This document shows positions 8,495 through 16,643 of a DNA stretch of 64,000 nucleotides, one piece after another. Position 1 is the first letter of the stretch. Each line of letters begins with the position of its first letter. The notes below the pieces were generated by a model. The model saw only the letters and a list, made by a program, of their open reading frames with translations. It did not search any database and was not told where the DNA came from. Source of the DNA: RGIG6353 sp045653035 (GTDB taxonomy: Bacteria > Bacillota > Clostridia > Oscillospirales > SIG627). The position numbers and the translations under genes are program-made. Location of the stretch: contig JAZOLO010000007.1 in assembly GCA_045653035.1 (NCBI GenBank), forward strand, positions 3,927 to 67,926, read 5' to 3'.

Positions 8495-9331
8495 TCATTT
8501 TTGTTTTTTTCTGTATTCTCCTGGCGTAATTCCTATATGACTTTTGAATACTCTCTGAAAGTAAAGCCTGTCATTATAGCCTACCTGATTTGCCGTTTCC
8601 TCAATGGATAAATTTCCCTCGTCCAGAAGGTCGCACGCCTGCCGTAGTCTTACGAGAGTGATGTACTCACTGGGAGAGTGCCCCATAACCTTTCTGAAAA
8701 CCTCGCGATAACGGCTTGGGCTCAAAAACTCCATAGCCGACAGCTTCTCCACAGAAAGGGGAGATGAAAGGTGAGTGTGAATATATTTTATAGAAAGGTC
8801 GAGCTTGTGATCTGTTCTTTTTACCTCTCTCTTTGAAAGACCGATTTTGAAAAGTATGTAGCGTAGTATTATCGCCGCCGTTTCGTCATACTCCTCAGAC
8901 CTTGTTCTGAACTCAAAGAAAAGCTCCTCAAACAGGGAAAGCACGTTTTCTTTTATATCTACCTCAAATGGACTGTTGAGAGGAATATTACAGGTGTCAA
9001 GCGTTTTTTCAGCATCACTACCCGTAAAATGTATCCAACTGTAATTTATATACTCTGTAGAGGAGGATGAGCTTCTGTAAAAGTACGGGGTATCGGGAGA
9101 AACGCAAATAACGGAGCCTCTCTCAAGAACTGTTTTTTTACCGTCACATACCGAATCTATTTTGCCTCCTGTAACGTACATGAGATAAAAGTCGTGCCTT
9201 TTTCTGTTTGTTACGAAGTTTTCTCGAATAATCGCTTCACCGCAGGAGTTTACAAGAAGGGGAACGCTTCTGTCGTCAATATCATCAATTCTGAAATAGT
9301 ATTGCCCTGAGTGCTTTGAGCCGTCTGCCAA
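8495..9331 (-). CDS. AraC-family transcriptional regulator
   Basis: Transcription factor of 278 residues. The N-terminal half (about 20-120) looks like the cupin sensing domain of AraC proteins (VNSCGEAIIRENF, YVTGGKIDSVCDGKK, VSPDTPYFYRS). The C-terminal 100 residues are the double helix-turn-helix: LSVEKLSAMEFLSPSRYREVF for the first and IEETANQVGYNDRLYFQRVF for the second, ending in the typical GITPGEYRK. It is divergent from the Gfo/Idh/MocA oxidoreductase at 9490, with 158 bases between them, so it most likely controls that gene and perhaps fba. A sugar or polyol is the likely effector, by inference only. Confidence 0.9.
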   Translation of the reverse strand: MADGSKHSGQYYFRIDDIDDRSVPLLVNSCGEAIIRENFVTNRKRHDFYLMYVTGGKIDSVCDGKKTVLERGSVICVSPDTPYFYRSSSSSTEYINYSWIHFTGSDAEKTLDTCNIPLNSPFEVDIKENVLSLFEELFFEFRTRSEEYDETAAIILRYILFKIGLSKREVKRTDHKLDLSIKYIHTHLSSPLSVEKLSAMEFLSPSRYREVFRKVMGHSPSEYITLVRLRQACDLLDEGNLSIEETANQVGYNDRLYFQRVFKSHIGITPGEYRKKQK

Positions 9332-9489
9332 TTCTCAAACTCCTTTCGTTTTTGTAAATTGTCGATTTGTCCATAAAAACCGTCGGTTTAGTCATTGTGT
9401 TTCTACAAGAATTGGTATACTATAAAATTAGAAAAAAGTCAATAGTTTTTTGACTTAAAAAATAAAAAAATAAAAGGCGGTAGTTGAAT

Positions 9490-10515
9490 ATGTTGAAAAT
9501 GGGACTTATAGGTCTCGGTGCAATGGGCCGTGGCCATCTCAGCGTTATCGAAAGACTTATGGAGGAACAAGTAGGTGTTAAGCTTGTTGCTATCTGCGAT
9601 ATCGACCCTAGAGTTTTTGGTAAGGTTGAAGCATCTCTTAACCTTGAAGGTATGGAAAAGGCTGAATACGACTTTTCCGCTTATAACCTTTACACCGACG
9701 TTGACGAAATGCTTGAAAAGGAAGAGCTTGACCTCGTTAACGTAGTTGTTCCCACCTACGAGCACAGCACAGTTGCTTGCAAGGTTATGAACAAGGGTAT
9801 CCACTGTCTCTCTGAAAAGCCGATGGCAGTATCTCTTTCTCAGTGTCAGCTCATGATCGACACTGCAAAGAAGAACAACGTTCATTTCATGGTTGGTCAG
9901 TGCCTCAGATTTTGGGGTGAGTGGGCTTATCTTAAGGAAGAATTCTTTGTAGGTGGTAAGTTCGGTGCTCCCATCGGTGGTTCCTTCTACAGAAACGGTG
10001 CAACACCTGCAAAAGAATGGTTTCTTTGCCGTGAAAAGGGCGGCGGAGCTCTCTTTGACCAGCACATTCACGACGTTGATATCGTTAATTACCTCTACGG
10101 TGTACCCAAGGCGGTTTCTACAGTAGGAAGAATCGTTATACCAGGCTCAGGCTACGACACATGTGCTACCAACTACATCTACGATGAAAGATATTGCGTA
10201 CATACAGAGAACATTTGGGTTAACTATCAGGGTGGCTTCCGTCACGGCTTCAGAGCGGACTTTGAAGAAGGTACTGTTGTATTCGACGGCAACAAGCTTC
10301 AGGCATTTGGAAAGGACTATAAGGCAATTGAAGTTCCCACAATCGCTCAGGATGGCGGTCACTACCCCGAAATGAAGTACTTCATTAACCTTATCGAAAA
10401 CGGTGGCAAAAACACCATAAATCCTCCTGAATCTTCTATGGACACTATCCGTATCGCTCTTGCGGAAATGGAATCTGCAGACCTTGGCGGTCAGATTGTA
10501 GAAATCAAGAAGTAA
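9490..10515 (+). CDS. Gfo/Idh/MocA-family NAD(P)-dependent oxidoreductase
   Basis: Sugar-type dehydrogenase of 341 residues. The N-terminal Rossmann domain opens with GLIGLGAMGRGH. The family motif EKP is at about residues 100-102 (LSEKPMAVSLSQC), and the C-terminal substrate domain carries GGGALFDQHIHDVDIVNYLYG with the conserved H-x-x-D pattern. The ATG at 9490 has AAGGCGG about 9 bases upstream and is preferred to a TTG two codons earlier. The substrate cannot be read from the sequence; myo-inositol, glucose and amino-sugar derivatives are all used in this family. It is divergent from an AraC regulator and followed by its own terminator. Confidence 0.9.
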   Translation: MLKMGLIGLGAMGRGHLSVIERLMEEQVGVKLVAICDIDPRVFGKVEASLNLEGMEKAEYDFSAYNLYTDVDEMLEKEELDLVNVVVPTYEHSTVACKVMNKGIHCLSEKPMAVSLSQCQLMIDTAKKNNVHFMVGQCLRFWGEWAYLKEEFFVGGKFGAPIGGSFYRNGATPAKEWFLCREKGGGALFDQHIHDVDIVNYLYGVPKAVSTVGRIVIPGSGYDTCATNYIYDERYCVHTENIWVNYQGGFRHGFRADFEEGTVVFDGNKLQAFGKDYKAIEVPTIAQDGGHYPEMKYFINLIENGGKNTINPPESSMDTIRIALAEMESADLGGQIVEIKK

Positions 10516-10523
10516 ACTTTAGC

Positions 10524-10558
10524 AAAGGCTGTGAAAAACCATGTTTTTCACAGCCTTT
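10524..10558 (+). terminator. Terminator of the oxidoreductase gene
   Basis: Long perfect stem AAAGGCTGTGAAAAA / TTTTTCACAGCCTTT with a 5-base loop, starting 9 bases after the stop codon. Confidence 0.8.
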
Positions 10559-10622
10559 ACTGTTGATTTTTTAAGGCTTTTAGTATATAATAATAGTGAA
10601 ATAAACAAAAGGAGATAAAATC

Positions 10623-11486
10623 ATGTTGGTATCAGCAAAAGAGATGCTTCAAAAGGCAAAGTCTGGTCACTATGCAGTAGGTCAGTTTAATATCAATAAC
10701 CTTGAATGGACAAAGGCTATCCTTCTCACAGCAGAAGAGATGAAGTCACCTGTAATTCTCGGTGTATCTGAGGGTGCAGGAAAATATATGTGCGGATTTA
10801 AAACCGTTGTTAATATGGTTGAAGGAATGATTGAGGGACTTGGAATTACAGTTCCCGTTGCTATTCACCTTGACCACGGCACATACGAGGGTGCGTACAA
10901 GTGTATAGAAGCAGGATTTTCTTCTATCATGTTCGACGGCTCTCACTATCCCATCGAAGAAAACATCGCAAAAACAAAGGAGCTTGTTGAAGTTTGTAAC
11001 TCCAAGGGGCTTTCTCTTGAAGCCGAGGTTGGTGCTATCGGCGGTGAAGAGGACGGTCTTTTAGGCGGTGGTGAGGTTGCAGACCCTGCTGAATGTAAGA
11101 TGATTGCAGACCTCGGCGTTACAATGCTCGCCGCAGGTATCGGTAACATTCACGGCAAGTATCCCGCAAACTGGGCGGGACTTCGCTTTGATGCTCTTGA
11201 AGCCATCAGTGAAAAGGTAGGCGATATGCCCCTCGTTCTTCACGGTGGTACAGGTATCCCCGAAGAAATGATTAAGAAGGCTATCGACCTTGGCGTTTCC
11301 AAGATAAACGTTAACACCGAGTGTCAGCTCGCATTTGCGGCGGCTACCCGTAAGTATATCGAAGAAGGACGCGACCTTCAGGGCAAGGGCTTTGACCCCA
11401 GAAAGATTCTTGCAGACGGCGTAGAAGCTATCAAGGCTACAGTAAGAGAGAAGATAGAGCTCTTCGGCTCTGCCAATAAAGCCTAA
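10623..11486 (+). CDS. fba: Class II fructose-bisphosphate aldolase
   Basis: Zinc-dependent aldolase splitting fructose-1,6-bisphosphate into dihydroxyacetone phosphate and glyceraldehyde-3-phosphate. The 287 residues and the sequence match Bacillus FbaA closely. It opens with a GYAVGQFN-type motif (HYAVGQFNINNLEW) and has HLDHGT (about 81-86, Asp base and zinc ligands), the glycine-rich loop LEAEVGAIGGEEDG, the zinc His in GNIHGKY, and the phosphate-binding LVLHGGTGIP and INVNTE. Shine-Dalgarno AAAGGAG is 7 bases before ATG. A tagatose-bisphosphate aldolase is less likely given the overall resemblance to FbaA. Confidence 0.95.
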   Translation: MLVSAKEMLQKAKSGHYAVGQFNINNLEWTKAILLTAEEMKSPVILGVSEGAGKYMCGFKTVVNMVEGMIEGLGITVPVAIHLDHGTYEGAYKCIEAGFSSIMFDGSHYPIEENIAKTKELVEVCNSKGLSLEAEVGAIGGEEDGLLGGGEVADPAECKMIADLGVTMLAAGIGNIHGKYPANWAGLRFDALEAISEKVGDMPLVLHGGTGIPEEMIKKAIDLGVSKINVNTECQLAFAAATRKYIEEGRDLQGKGFDPRKILADGVEAIKATVREKIELFGSANKA

Positions 11487-11550
11487 ATTTCGTCGGGAAG
11501 CTTCGTACTACTGTGCTTTTCTTTGCAAATTAAAACACGTCAAAAAAGGA

Positions 11551-11575
11551 AAGGGATTGTATTTTACAATCCCTT
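11551..11575. terminator. Hairpin between fba and ylmH
   Basis: AAGGGATTGTA/TACAATCCCTT with a very short loop. The T-rich run is weak downstream on the plus strand, so it may be an incomplete terminator or an RNA-end stabiliser. Confidence 0.5.
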
Positions 11576-11584
11576 GAGTTTTCT

Positions 11585-12382
11585 ATGGATAAAAATTCAC
11601 TTATAAACCGATATGCCGAGAGCAATGATGAAAGAATAAAATTTGCCCATATAGTTGACCTTGCCGAAAGGTGCGAGAAAAGGAATGTAGTTACGGCAAC
11701 AGCCTTTCTCACCGAAAGCGAGAGGGCGAGAGTAGATATGCTCCTTCGGGGGCTTGGCTTCGGGAGCTTTGTCTTTTGGGGCGGATACGAGGATGCCGAG
11801 CGTACCTGTGCCGTTTTTCTTCCCGACTATATAGAGGAAATATCGAACGAAAGTGCGGATATAACCTTTGTAGGCGTTAAGGTGGATAAATTCAATAAAA
11901 ACGAGGCGGATTTTTCCCACCGTGATATCCTCGGCTCTCTTATGGGGCTTGGCATCGAAAGGGAGAGCGTTGGAGATATTACCGCTAAAGGCGGAGAGGG
12001 CTATTTTGCTGTAAAGAAAAGCGTTTTGCCCTTTGTGCTTGACTCCCTTGAAAAGATAGGGCGTTATCCTGTCGAGGTAAGAGAATGTCCTGATATGGTT
12101 TTTGAGAGAAACGACGACTTCGAGGAAAATACCGATACTGTAGCGTCAATGAGACTTGACGGTATCCTTGCAAGTGTGTTCTCGCTTTCCCGAAGCGTTG
12201 CATCGGATAAGATATCCGCAGGACTTGTGCAGGTCAACGGGCTGACTCAAAAGAAATGTGACTCAGACGTAAAAGAGGGGGATAAAATATCCCTTAAAGG
12301 CTCGGGAAAGGTAGTGCTTCTCAAAACCGACGGCATTTCCCGCAAGGGCAGAATAAGAATAGTATTCAGGAAATATAAATAA
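11585..12382 (+). CDS. ylmH: S4-domain RNA-binding protein YlmH
   Basis: Protein of 265 residues with the YlmH layout: an N-terminal region, a central domain with the family signature DFSHRDILGSLMGLGIERESVGDI (in part, about residues 102-125), and a C-terminal S4 RNA-binding domain (RLDGILASVFSLSRS, GLVQVNGL, VKEGDKISLKGSGK). Homologues bind the 50S subunit and act in ribosome-associated quality control of stalled chains; in many Firmicutes the gene sits in the division cluster after sepF. Here it stands alone after fba. The start is close to the preceding hairpin, with no clear Shine-Dalgarno. Confidence 0.92.
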   Translation: MDKNSLINRYAESNDERIKFAHIVDLAERCEKRNVVTATAFLTESERARVDMLLRGLGFGSFVFWGGYEDAERTCAVFLPDYIEEISNESADITFVGVKVDKFNKNEADFSHRDILGSLMGLGIERESVGDITAKGGEGYFAVKKSVLPFVLDSLEKIGRYPVEVRECPDMVFERNDDFEENTDTVASMRLDGILASVFSLSRSVASDKISAGLVQVNGLTQKKCDSDVKEGDKISLKGSGKVVLLKTDGISRKGRIRIVFRKYK

Positions 12383-12423
12383 AAAGAGGGTTGTATTAAA
12401 TGATTTAGATACAACCCTCTTTT
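12382..12423 (+). terminator. Terminator of ylmH
   Basis: AAAAGAGGGTTGTAT/ATACAACCCTCTTTT stem immediately after the ylmH stop, with T-runs on both strands. Confidence 0.8.
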
Positions 12424-12952
12424 CGTACATGAATTGATGCCTTTTACATCATGAATTTACCCCAAGGGCACTTCCTCGCTATACTCATAGCTATGCATTC
12501 GCCATAAATTTTCAATAATAATATTAAAGCGAATTGGAAGATAGATGAATTTGTTTTGAGAGTGTGAAAGCTCTATCTATTTTTGTGAAAAGATATTTCG
12601 CCAATAATATTGAAAAATTGATAAATCGGTGATACAATATACAAAATATATACTTATTTGCAATGGGTTAAGCGTGTAGACTTATACACTTTTATATACA
12701 TGCGTTGGCATATTATTTAATAAAAATTTCTTTGCTTATGAAATTATCTATGCATATGCAAGTTTACATAAGAGTGTAAACCTTATGCCGGAATCGTGAG
12801 CTTTTGCTAATTAGTTCAGCAAAATGGGCTACGCACTTTTTATTTACATTCATTTTTGAAAATTGCAACTAAAATTTACATAATTGTCAAGTAAAGTTGG
12901 TGGAAAGCAACCGAAATAATAATGTAGAATTTTACAGAAGGAAGGTGTACAA
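12424..12952. other. 529-base gene-free A+T-rich region
   Basis: No open frame with a start signal was found. It holds short inverted repeats, including GTGTA/TACAC near 12690 and GTTTAC/GTAAAC near 12765-12785, plus a possible promoter at 12610-12638. It marks the left border of an A+T-rich accessory block (12953-16501). It may include a long leader or an unannotated small RNA. Confidence 0.4.
12610..12638 (+). promoter_or_regulatory. Possible sigma-A promoter, 315 bases before the HTH gene
   Basis: TTGAAA (12610-12615), 17-base spacer, TACAAT (12633-12638). If used, it would give a leader of about 310 bases with several inverted repeats. Confidence 0.35.
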
Positions 12953-13651
12953 ATGAACTTTGCAGTTAAACTTCTTCTATTAAGAAAACAAAAAGGTTTA
13001 TCGCAAGAACAACTTGCAGAAATGATTGAGGTATCAAGACAGTCTATTTCAAAATGGGAATCTCAACAAGCCTTGCCCGAAGCAAGTAAAATTATCGCAA
13101 TTAGTAATATATTTGGTGTTTCTATTGACCAACTGTTAAAAGATGATTTAGAAATCGACGGATTAAAAGAGATAGAAATTGTTGGAACAGATGTTTCTTC
13201 TATTATTTCGTTAAAGGTAATGTTTTGTACCAAATGTGGAAAAGAAAATAACGCTGATAGCAAATTTTGTGGATACTGTGGAAACCCATTCATTTCTTTT
13301 GTTACAGAGAATGAATTGACGAAAGAGGATATGGATTTTGCATACTATAAAGCAAGTTTAGAAAAGCAACAGCAAGAATTGTTAATGCGTGAGCAAGAAC
13401 TGGAAGAAGTGCGGCGTCAAAATGCTCAGAGGCAAGAACAGTTATACCTACAACAAAAACAATATGATGATATGATGAAATGTCCACGGTGCGGCTCAAC
13501 TTCTTTATCAGGTAACAAAAAAGGCTATGGTGTTGGGAAAGGGGTTATAGGTGCAGTTGTGTTTGGACCGTTAGGTTTAATAGCTGGGAATATGGGATCA
13601 AAAAAAGTAATTGTAACTTGTATGAAATGTGGCTATAAATTCAAAAAGTAA
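12953..13651 (+). CDS. XRE-family HTH protein with two zinc ribbons and glycine-rich insert
   Basis: Protein of 232 residues. Residues 1-66 are an HTH_3 (XRE) DNA-binding domain (GLSQEQLAEMIEVSRQSISKWE). Residues about 90-108 are a zinc ribbon (CTKCG..CGYCG). Residues 115-170 are a Gln/Glu-rich coiled coil. The C-terminus is a second zinc ribbon (CPRCG at about 177, CMKCGYKFKK at the end) whose two halves are separated by a Gly-rich hydrophobic stretch (GVGKGVIGAVVFGPLGLIAG) resembling a glycine zipper. Shine-Dalgarno GGAAGG precedes the ATG. It heads a block with two more genes that look co-transcribed. Target is unknown. Confidence 0.85.
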   Translation: MNFAVKLLLLRKQKGLSQEQLAEMIEVSRQSISKWESQQALPEASKIIAISNIFGVSIDQLLKDDLEIDGLKEIEIVGTDVSSIISLKVMFCTKCGKENNADSKFCGYCGNPFISFVTENELTKEDMDFAYYKASLEKQQQELLMREQELEEVRRQNAQRQEQLYLQQKQYDDMMKCPRCGSTSLSGNKKGYGVGKGVIGAVVFGPLGLIAGNMGSKKVIVTCMKCGYKFKK

Positions 13652-13666
13652 GGGATGGTAATTAAA

Positions 13667-14539
13667 ATGAAATATTGCTCTAAATGTGGAAACCAAATGG
13701 CTGATGATATGGTGTTTTGCCAAAAATGTGGTACAAAAATAGTTGTTGTAAATTCAACTGTTATACAAGAAACAGCAAACACACAAAACGAGAGTGAAAA
13801 CATCGTAAATAAAGTGTATCCAATGGTGACAAGTAAAGCACCTATTATGCGAAAAGGCATGAAGATAAGTATGATAATTTGCTTTGTTCTAGCAGGTATT
13901 TACACGTTAATAGGCTTTGTTGAGACTATGATTATTGGCTTTGGTTTCTTTTTTGCTGTTTTAGGAATTATGTTTTTGTTATTAGGAAAAAGTCCAAAAG
14001 GTGAAAAATACATATTTGGTAAATTAAGAAAAGGAGCTTTTATAGCTATATGTATAGCAACAGCCTATGTGTTTGTAATAGTATCTATGTTAGCTTTTGC
14101 ACCTTCGACTGTAACAACAAGTGGTAACACCAATGGAGAAAACCAAGGTGCATTTGAAAATAATGAGAAGGTTTCACTTGATGATATAGAAAAGTGGTAC
14201 AAAAACGAAATGCCGAACGTAACTCAAAATCTTATCGAATATTCTAACGGCGTAAAAGGAATTTCAAATATTAATATTACAGATAGCAAGTTCCGTTTTG
14301 GAGAGCAATATGGATTGTATGACTGCCATTATACATACTACTTTACTTGTAAAGTAAATGGCGAAAAATGTACAGGCGAAGCAAGAGCTTTTAGAAAATA
14401 TAATGGCTCGAATGTTGATTGGTTCCATTTTGAAATATCAAAGGATTCTGATTGGTCTACTGTTGTTGAAATATATGATGAATCATTTGATGAAAAAATA
14501 GAAAGTTACTATAAAGAATTACTTTCTCAATACAAATAA
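13667..14539 (+). CDS. Zinc-ribbon membrane protein, unknown function
   Basis: Protein of 290 residues. The N-terminus is a zinc ribbon (YCSKCGNQM..CQKCGTK). Two or three membrane segments follow at about residues 65-105 and 120-145. An extracellular C-terminal domain of about 140 residues (Tyr-, Cys- and Asn-containing, no family recognised) ends the protein. The ATG at 13667 is chosen because AAGGGATGG precedes it and zinc-ribbon proteins of this type start with M-(K)-Y/F-C; an ATG four codons earlier is possible. The gene starts 15 bases after the HTH gene. A role in envelope sensing is only a guess. Confidence 0.75.
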   Translation: MKYCSKCGNQMADDMVFCQKCGTKIVVVNSTVIQETANTQNESENIVNKVYPMVTSKAPIMRKGMKISMIICFVLAGIYTLIGFVETMIIGFGFFFAVLGIMFLLLGKSPKGEKYIFGKLRKGAFIAICIATAYVFVIVSMLAFAPSTVTTSGNTNGENQGAFENNEKVSLDDIEKWYKNEMPNVTQNLIEYSNGVKGISNINITDSKFRFGEQYGLYDCHYTYYFTCKVNGEKCTGEARAFRKYNGSNVDWFHFEISKDSDWSTVVEIYDESFDEKIESYYKELLSQYK

Positions 14540-14572
14540 CAAAATAAGATATCGGTTTGGGAGGTTTTCTGT

Positions 14573-16501
14573 TTGATAAGATCAAGTAAAATCATAGTAA
14601 TAATTATATGTGTTATGCTTGGATTAAGTATAGGAGTTTATGCAGCTCCTCCTTGTGAAGATGCAGACGGAATGGCCAATGCATTATACGACTTTGGTTT
14701 GTTTAATGGTACAGGAATAGCATCTGATGGCTCTCCTATATACAGTCTAGAAAAAACGGCAACAAGACAAGAAGCAGTGGTAATGCTTATTCGCTTGTTG
14801 GGAAAAGAAACAGAAGCAAAGCAATGTACAGCAAAGCATCCGTTTTTTGATGTAGATACATGGGCGGATAAGTATATCGCCTATGCATATTCCCAAAATA
14901 TTGCAAAAGGAATAAGCCCTACTGAATTTGGTTCAAATCAGAGCGTAAATGCACAGCAGTACTTAACTTTTTTATTAAGAGCATTGGGCTACAATGATTC
15001 AATTGGAGATTTTTCATACGAAAAAGTATTCACATTTTCAGATTCTGTGGGACTTACAAAGGGGGTATATGCTTTAGGTGATACTTTTTTGAGAAGAGAT
15101 ATGGTATGGTTGTCAAGTGGAGCTCTTCTCCAAAAAAACAAGAATGGCACACCTCTCATCAAACAATTAAAAAAAGATGGTTGTATTTCTTCTGAACAGT
15201 ATAATAACGGTCTTTCCACTATGATGTATGCTGAACTAATGCATGATTTTCGGTATTTTACTCTTTTGGGTGATGGTGGTGCTGTGCTTGAGGTTGATGT
15301 TTATGATTTGTATACTGAACCCGGTCAAGGCGAATATGCAGGCTACTCTAGATTAAGAGGCTATGTTTATGATAAAGAATATCCAATATATTTTCAAGGT
15401 CAAATTGGGTCATATAATTACGCAACATCTCACAATCATAATCTCAATGATATCTGCACTTGGACTTATAACGGCATAACGTATAAGAATACTCGCAGTG
15501 ACTGTTATAGTTTTTTTAGTGATACAACCTTTTTCCAAAGTTATTATAGTTCGTTGTCTAATTGTGTGTTATCAGTAAATTGGTTCCAAGATACTTTTGG
15601 AAAAATTTATGATGATTGGTCTGCTTATATGGCGTTTACAACAGGTAACTCTGGTGGTTTAGTACAACGATACTTAGAAATGCAAAATGGAATATATTAC
15701 CACTTGCCGCACGGAGTATTTTCTGCCGAAGATTATTACGGGTTATTTGACTTCGAGGAATCATGGAAAAATCAAGAGTTAAATACGGATTGGATAGGAG
15801 AATACGAACTTTCCCAATTGGCGGGCGACTCAGATTTATGCTTTGGGATAATTGCGGCATCTCTGCCAAATTATTCTGCCGGTATTGGGGATCTAGTTTA
15901 TGGATTCTATATGCAAGGTTTTTCAGTCCAATATTTATTATGTATATATGATATGCCGAAATCTTTTGCAGACATGGAAAACGGAGAAGCAACATATAGT
16001 GGCATTCGTTTCAAAAGAGAAAACGGAAAGTGGTACTTTAATCCAGATGATTTGATGAAAGTTGGTTTGTTGAACGCAGACGGAACACTCAACGAAACAA
16101 TCCTTGAACAAGATAATAACTGTGGATCAGGAGATGATAATTATTACTCTAACAGTTATAATGACAGTAACAATGATTTTGGTTACGATCCAAGCAAAGT
16201 TAATAAAGAGTTCAACAAAGAATGGATTTCCTCCGATGAGTTAGACAATCTTTATGACCTCGATTCATTGTGGATGGGTGAAGAAATTTGGATATACCGA
16301 AACGCTTACTCTTGGAGTGATGAAGAAGACATAAGCTTCATACTTACGGGTTCTCCTAAAAGTACTTTTAAAGAAAATACAACGTATGAATGCACTTATA
16401 AAAACTTTACAATAAGAGTACAACGTAATGGCAAAACATATAGTATACTCTATTTTAACTATGAAGATTTGTGTAATGCTGGTATAATAGAAAGATTATA
16501 A
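14573..16501 (+). CDS. Secreted SLH-domain protein, unknown function
   Basis: Protein of 642 residues with an N-terminal signal peptide (hydrophobic residues 7-24, VYAAPP cleavage region). Residues about 30-200 resemble two or three divergent SLH repeats (TATRQEAVVMLIRLLGKE, FFDVDTWADKYIAYAYSQNIAKG), which in known proteins attach to pyruvylated wall polymer. The remaining ~440 residues are rich in Tyr, Asp, Asn and Ser and match no family I recognise. The TTG start at 14573 has GGGAGG 8 bases upstream. It is third in the A+T-rich block and ends with a terminator. Confidence 0.78.
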   Translation: MIRSSKIIVIIICVMLGLSIGVYAAPPCEDADGMANALYDFGLFNGTGIASDGSPIYSLEKTATRQEAVVMLIRLLGKETEAKQCTAKHPFFDVDTWADKYIAYAYSQNIAKGISPTEFGSNQSVNAQQYLTFLLRALGYNDSIGDFSYEKVFTFSDSVGLTKGVYALGDTFLRRDMVWLSSGALLQKNKNGTPLIKQLKKDGCISSEQYNNGLSTMMYAELMHDFRYFTLLGDGGAVLEVDVYDLYTEPGQGEYAGYSRLRGYVYDKEYPIYFQGQIGSYNYATSHNHNLNDICTWTYNGITYKNTRSDCYSFFSDTTFFQSYYSSLSNCVLSVNWFQDTFGKIYDDWSAYMAFTTGNSGGLVQRYLEMQNGIYYHLPHGVFSAEDYYGLFDFEESWKNQELNTDWIGEYELSQLAGDSDLCFGIIAASLPNYSAGIGDLVYGFYMQGFSVQYLLCIYDMPKSFADMENGEATYSGIRFKRENGKWYFNPDDLMKVGLLNADGTLNETILEQDNNCGSGDDNYYSNSYNDSNNDFGYDPSKVNKEFNKEWISSDELDNLYDLDSLWMGEEIWIYRNAYSWSDEEDISFILTGSPKSTFKENTTYECTYKNFTIRVQRNGKTYSILYFNYEDLCNAGIIERL

Positions 16502-16523
16502 TAGAATAGATTACAAATTAAAA

Positions 16524-16561
16524 AAGACCACACAAAAGGTAAATTCCTTGAGTGTGGCCTT
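16524..16561 (+). terminator. Terminator of the SLH gene
   Basis: AAGACCACAC/GTGTGGCCTT stem 23 bases after the stop codon. Confidence 0.7.
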
Positions 16562-16606
16562 ATAAATTTGTTAAATAGAGCTGTTTTATATTAAAATTTT
16601 TGAGGG

Positions 16607-16637
16607 TCAAGGGAACTTTTTTCAAAAAGTTCCTTTG
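16607..16637. terminator. Terminator of obg; family T repeat copy 2
   Basis: TCAAGGGAACTTTTT arm paired with AAAAAGTTCCTTTGA, 6 bases after the obg stop (minus strand). It separates convergent genes. Confidence 0.75.
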
Positions 16638-16643
16638 AAAACG

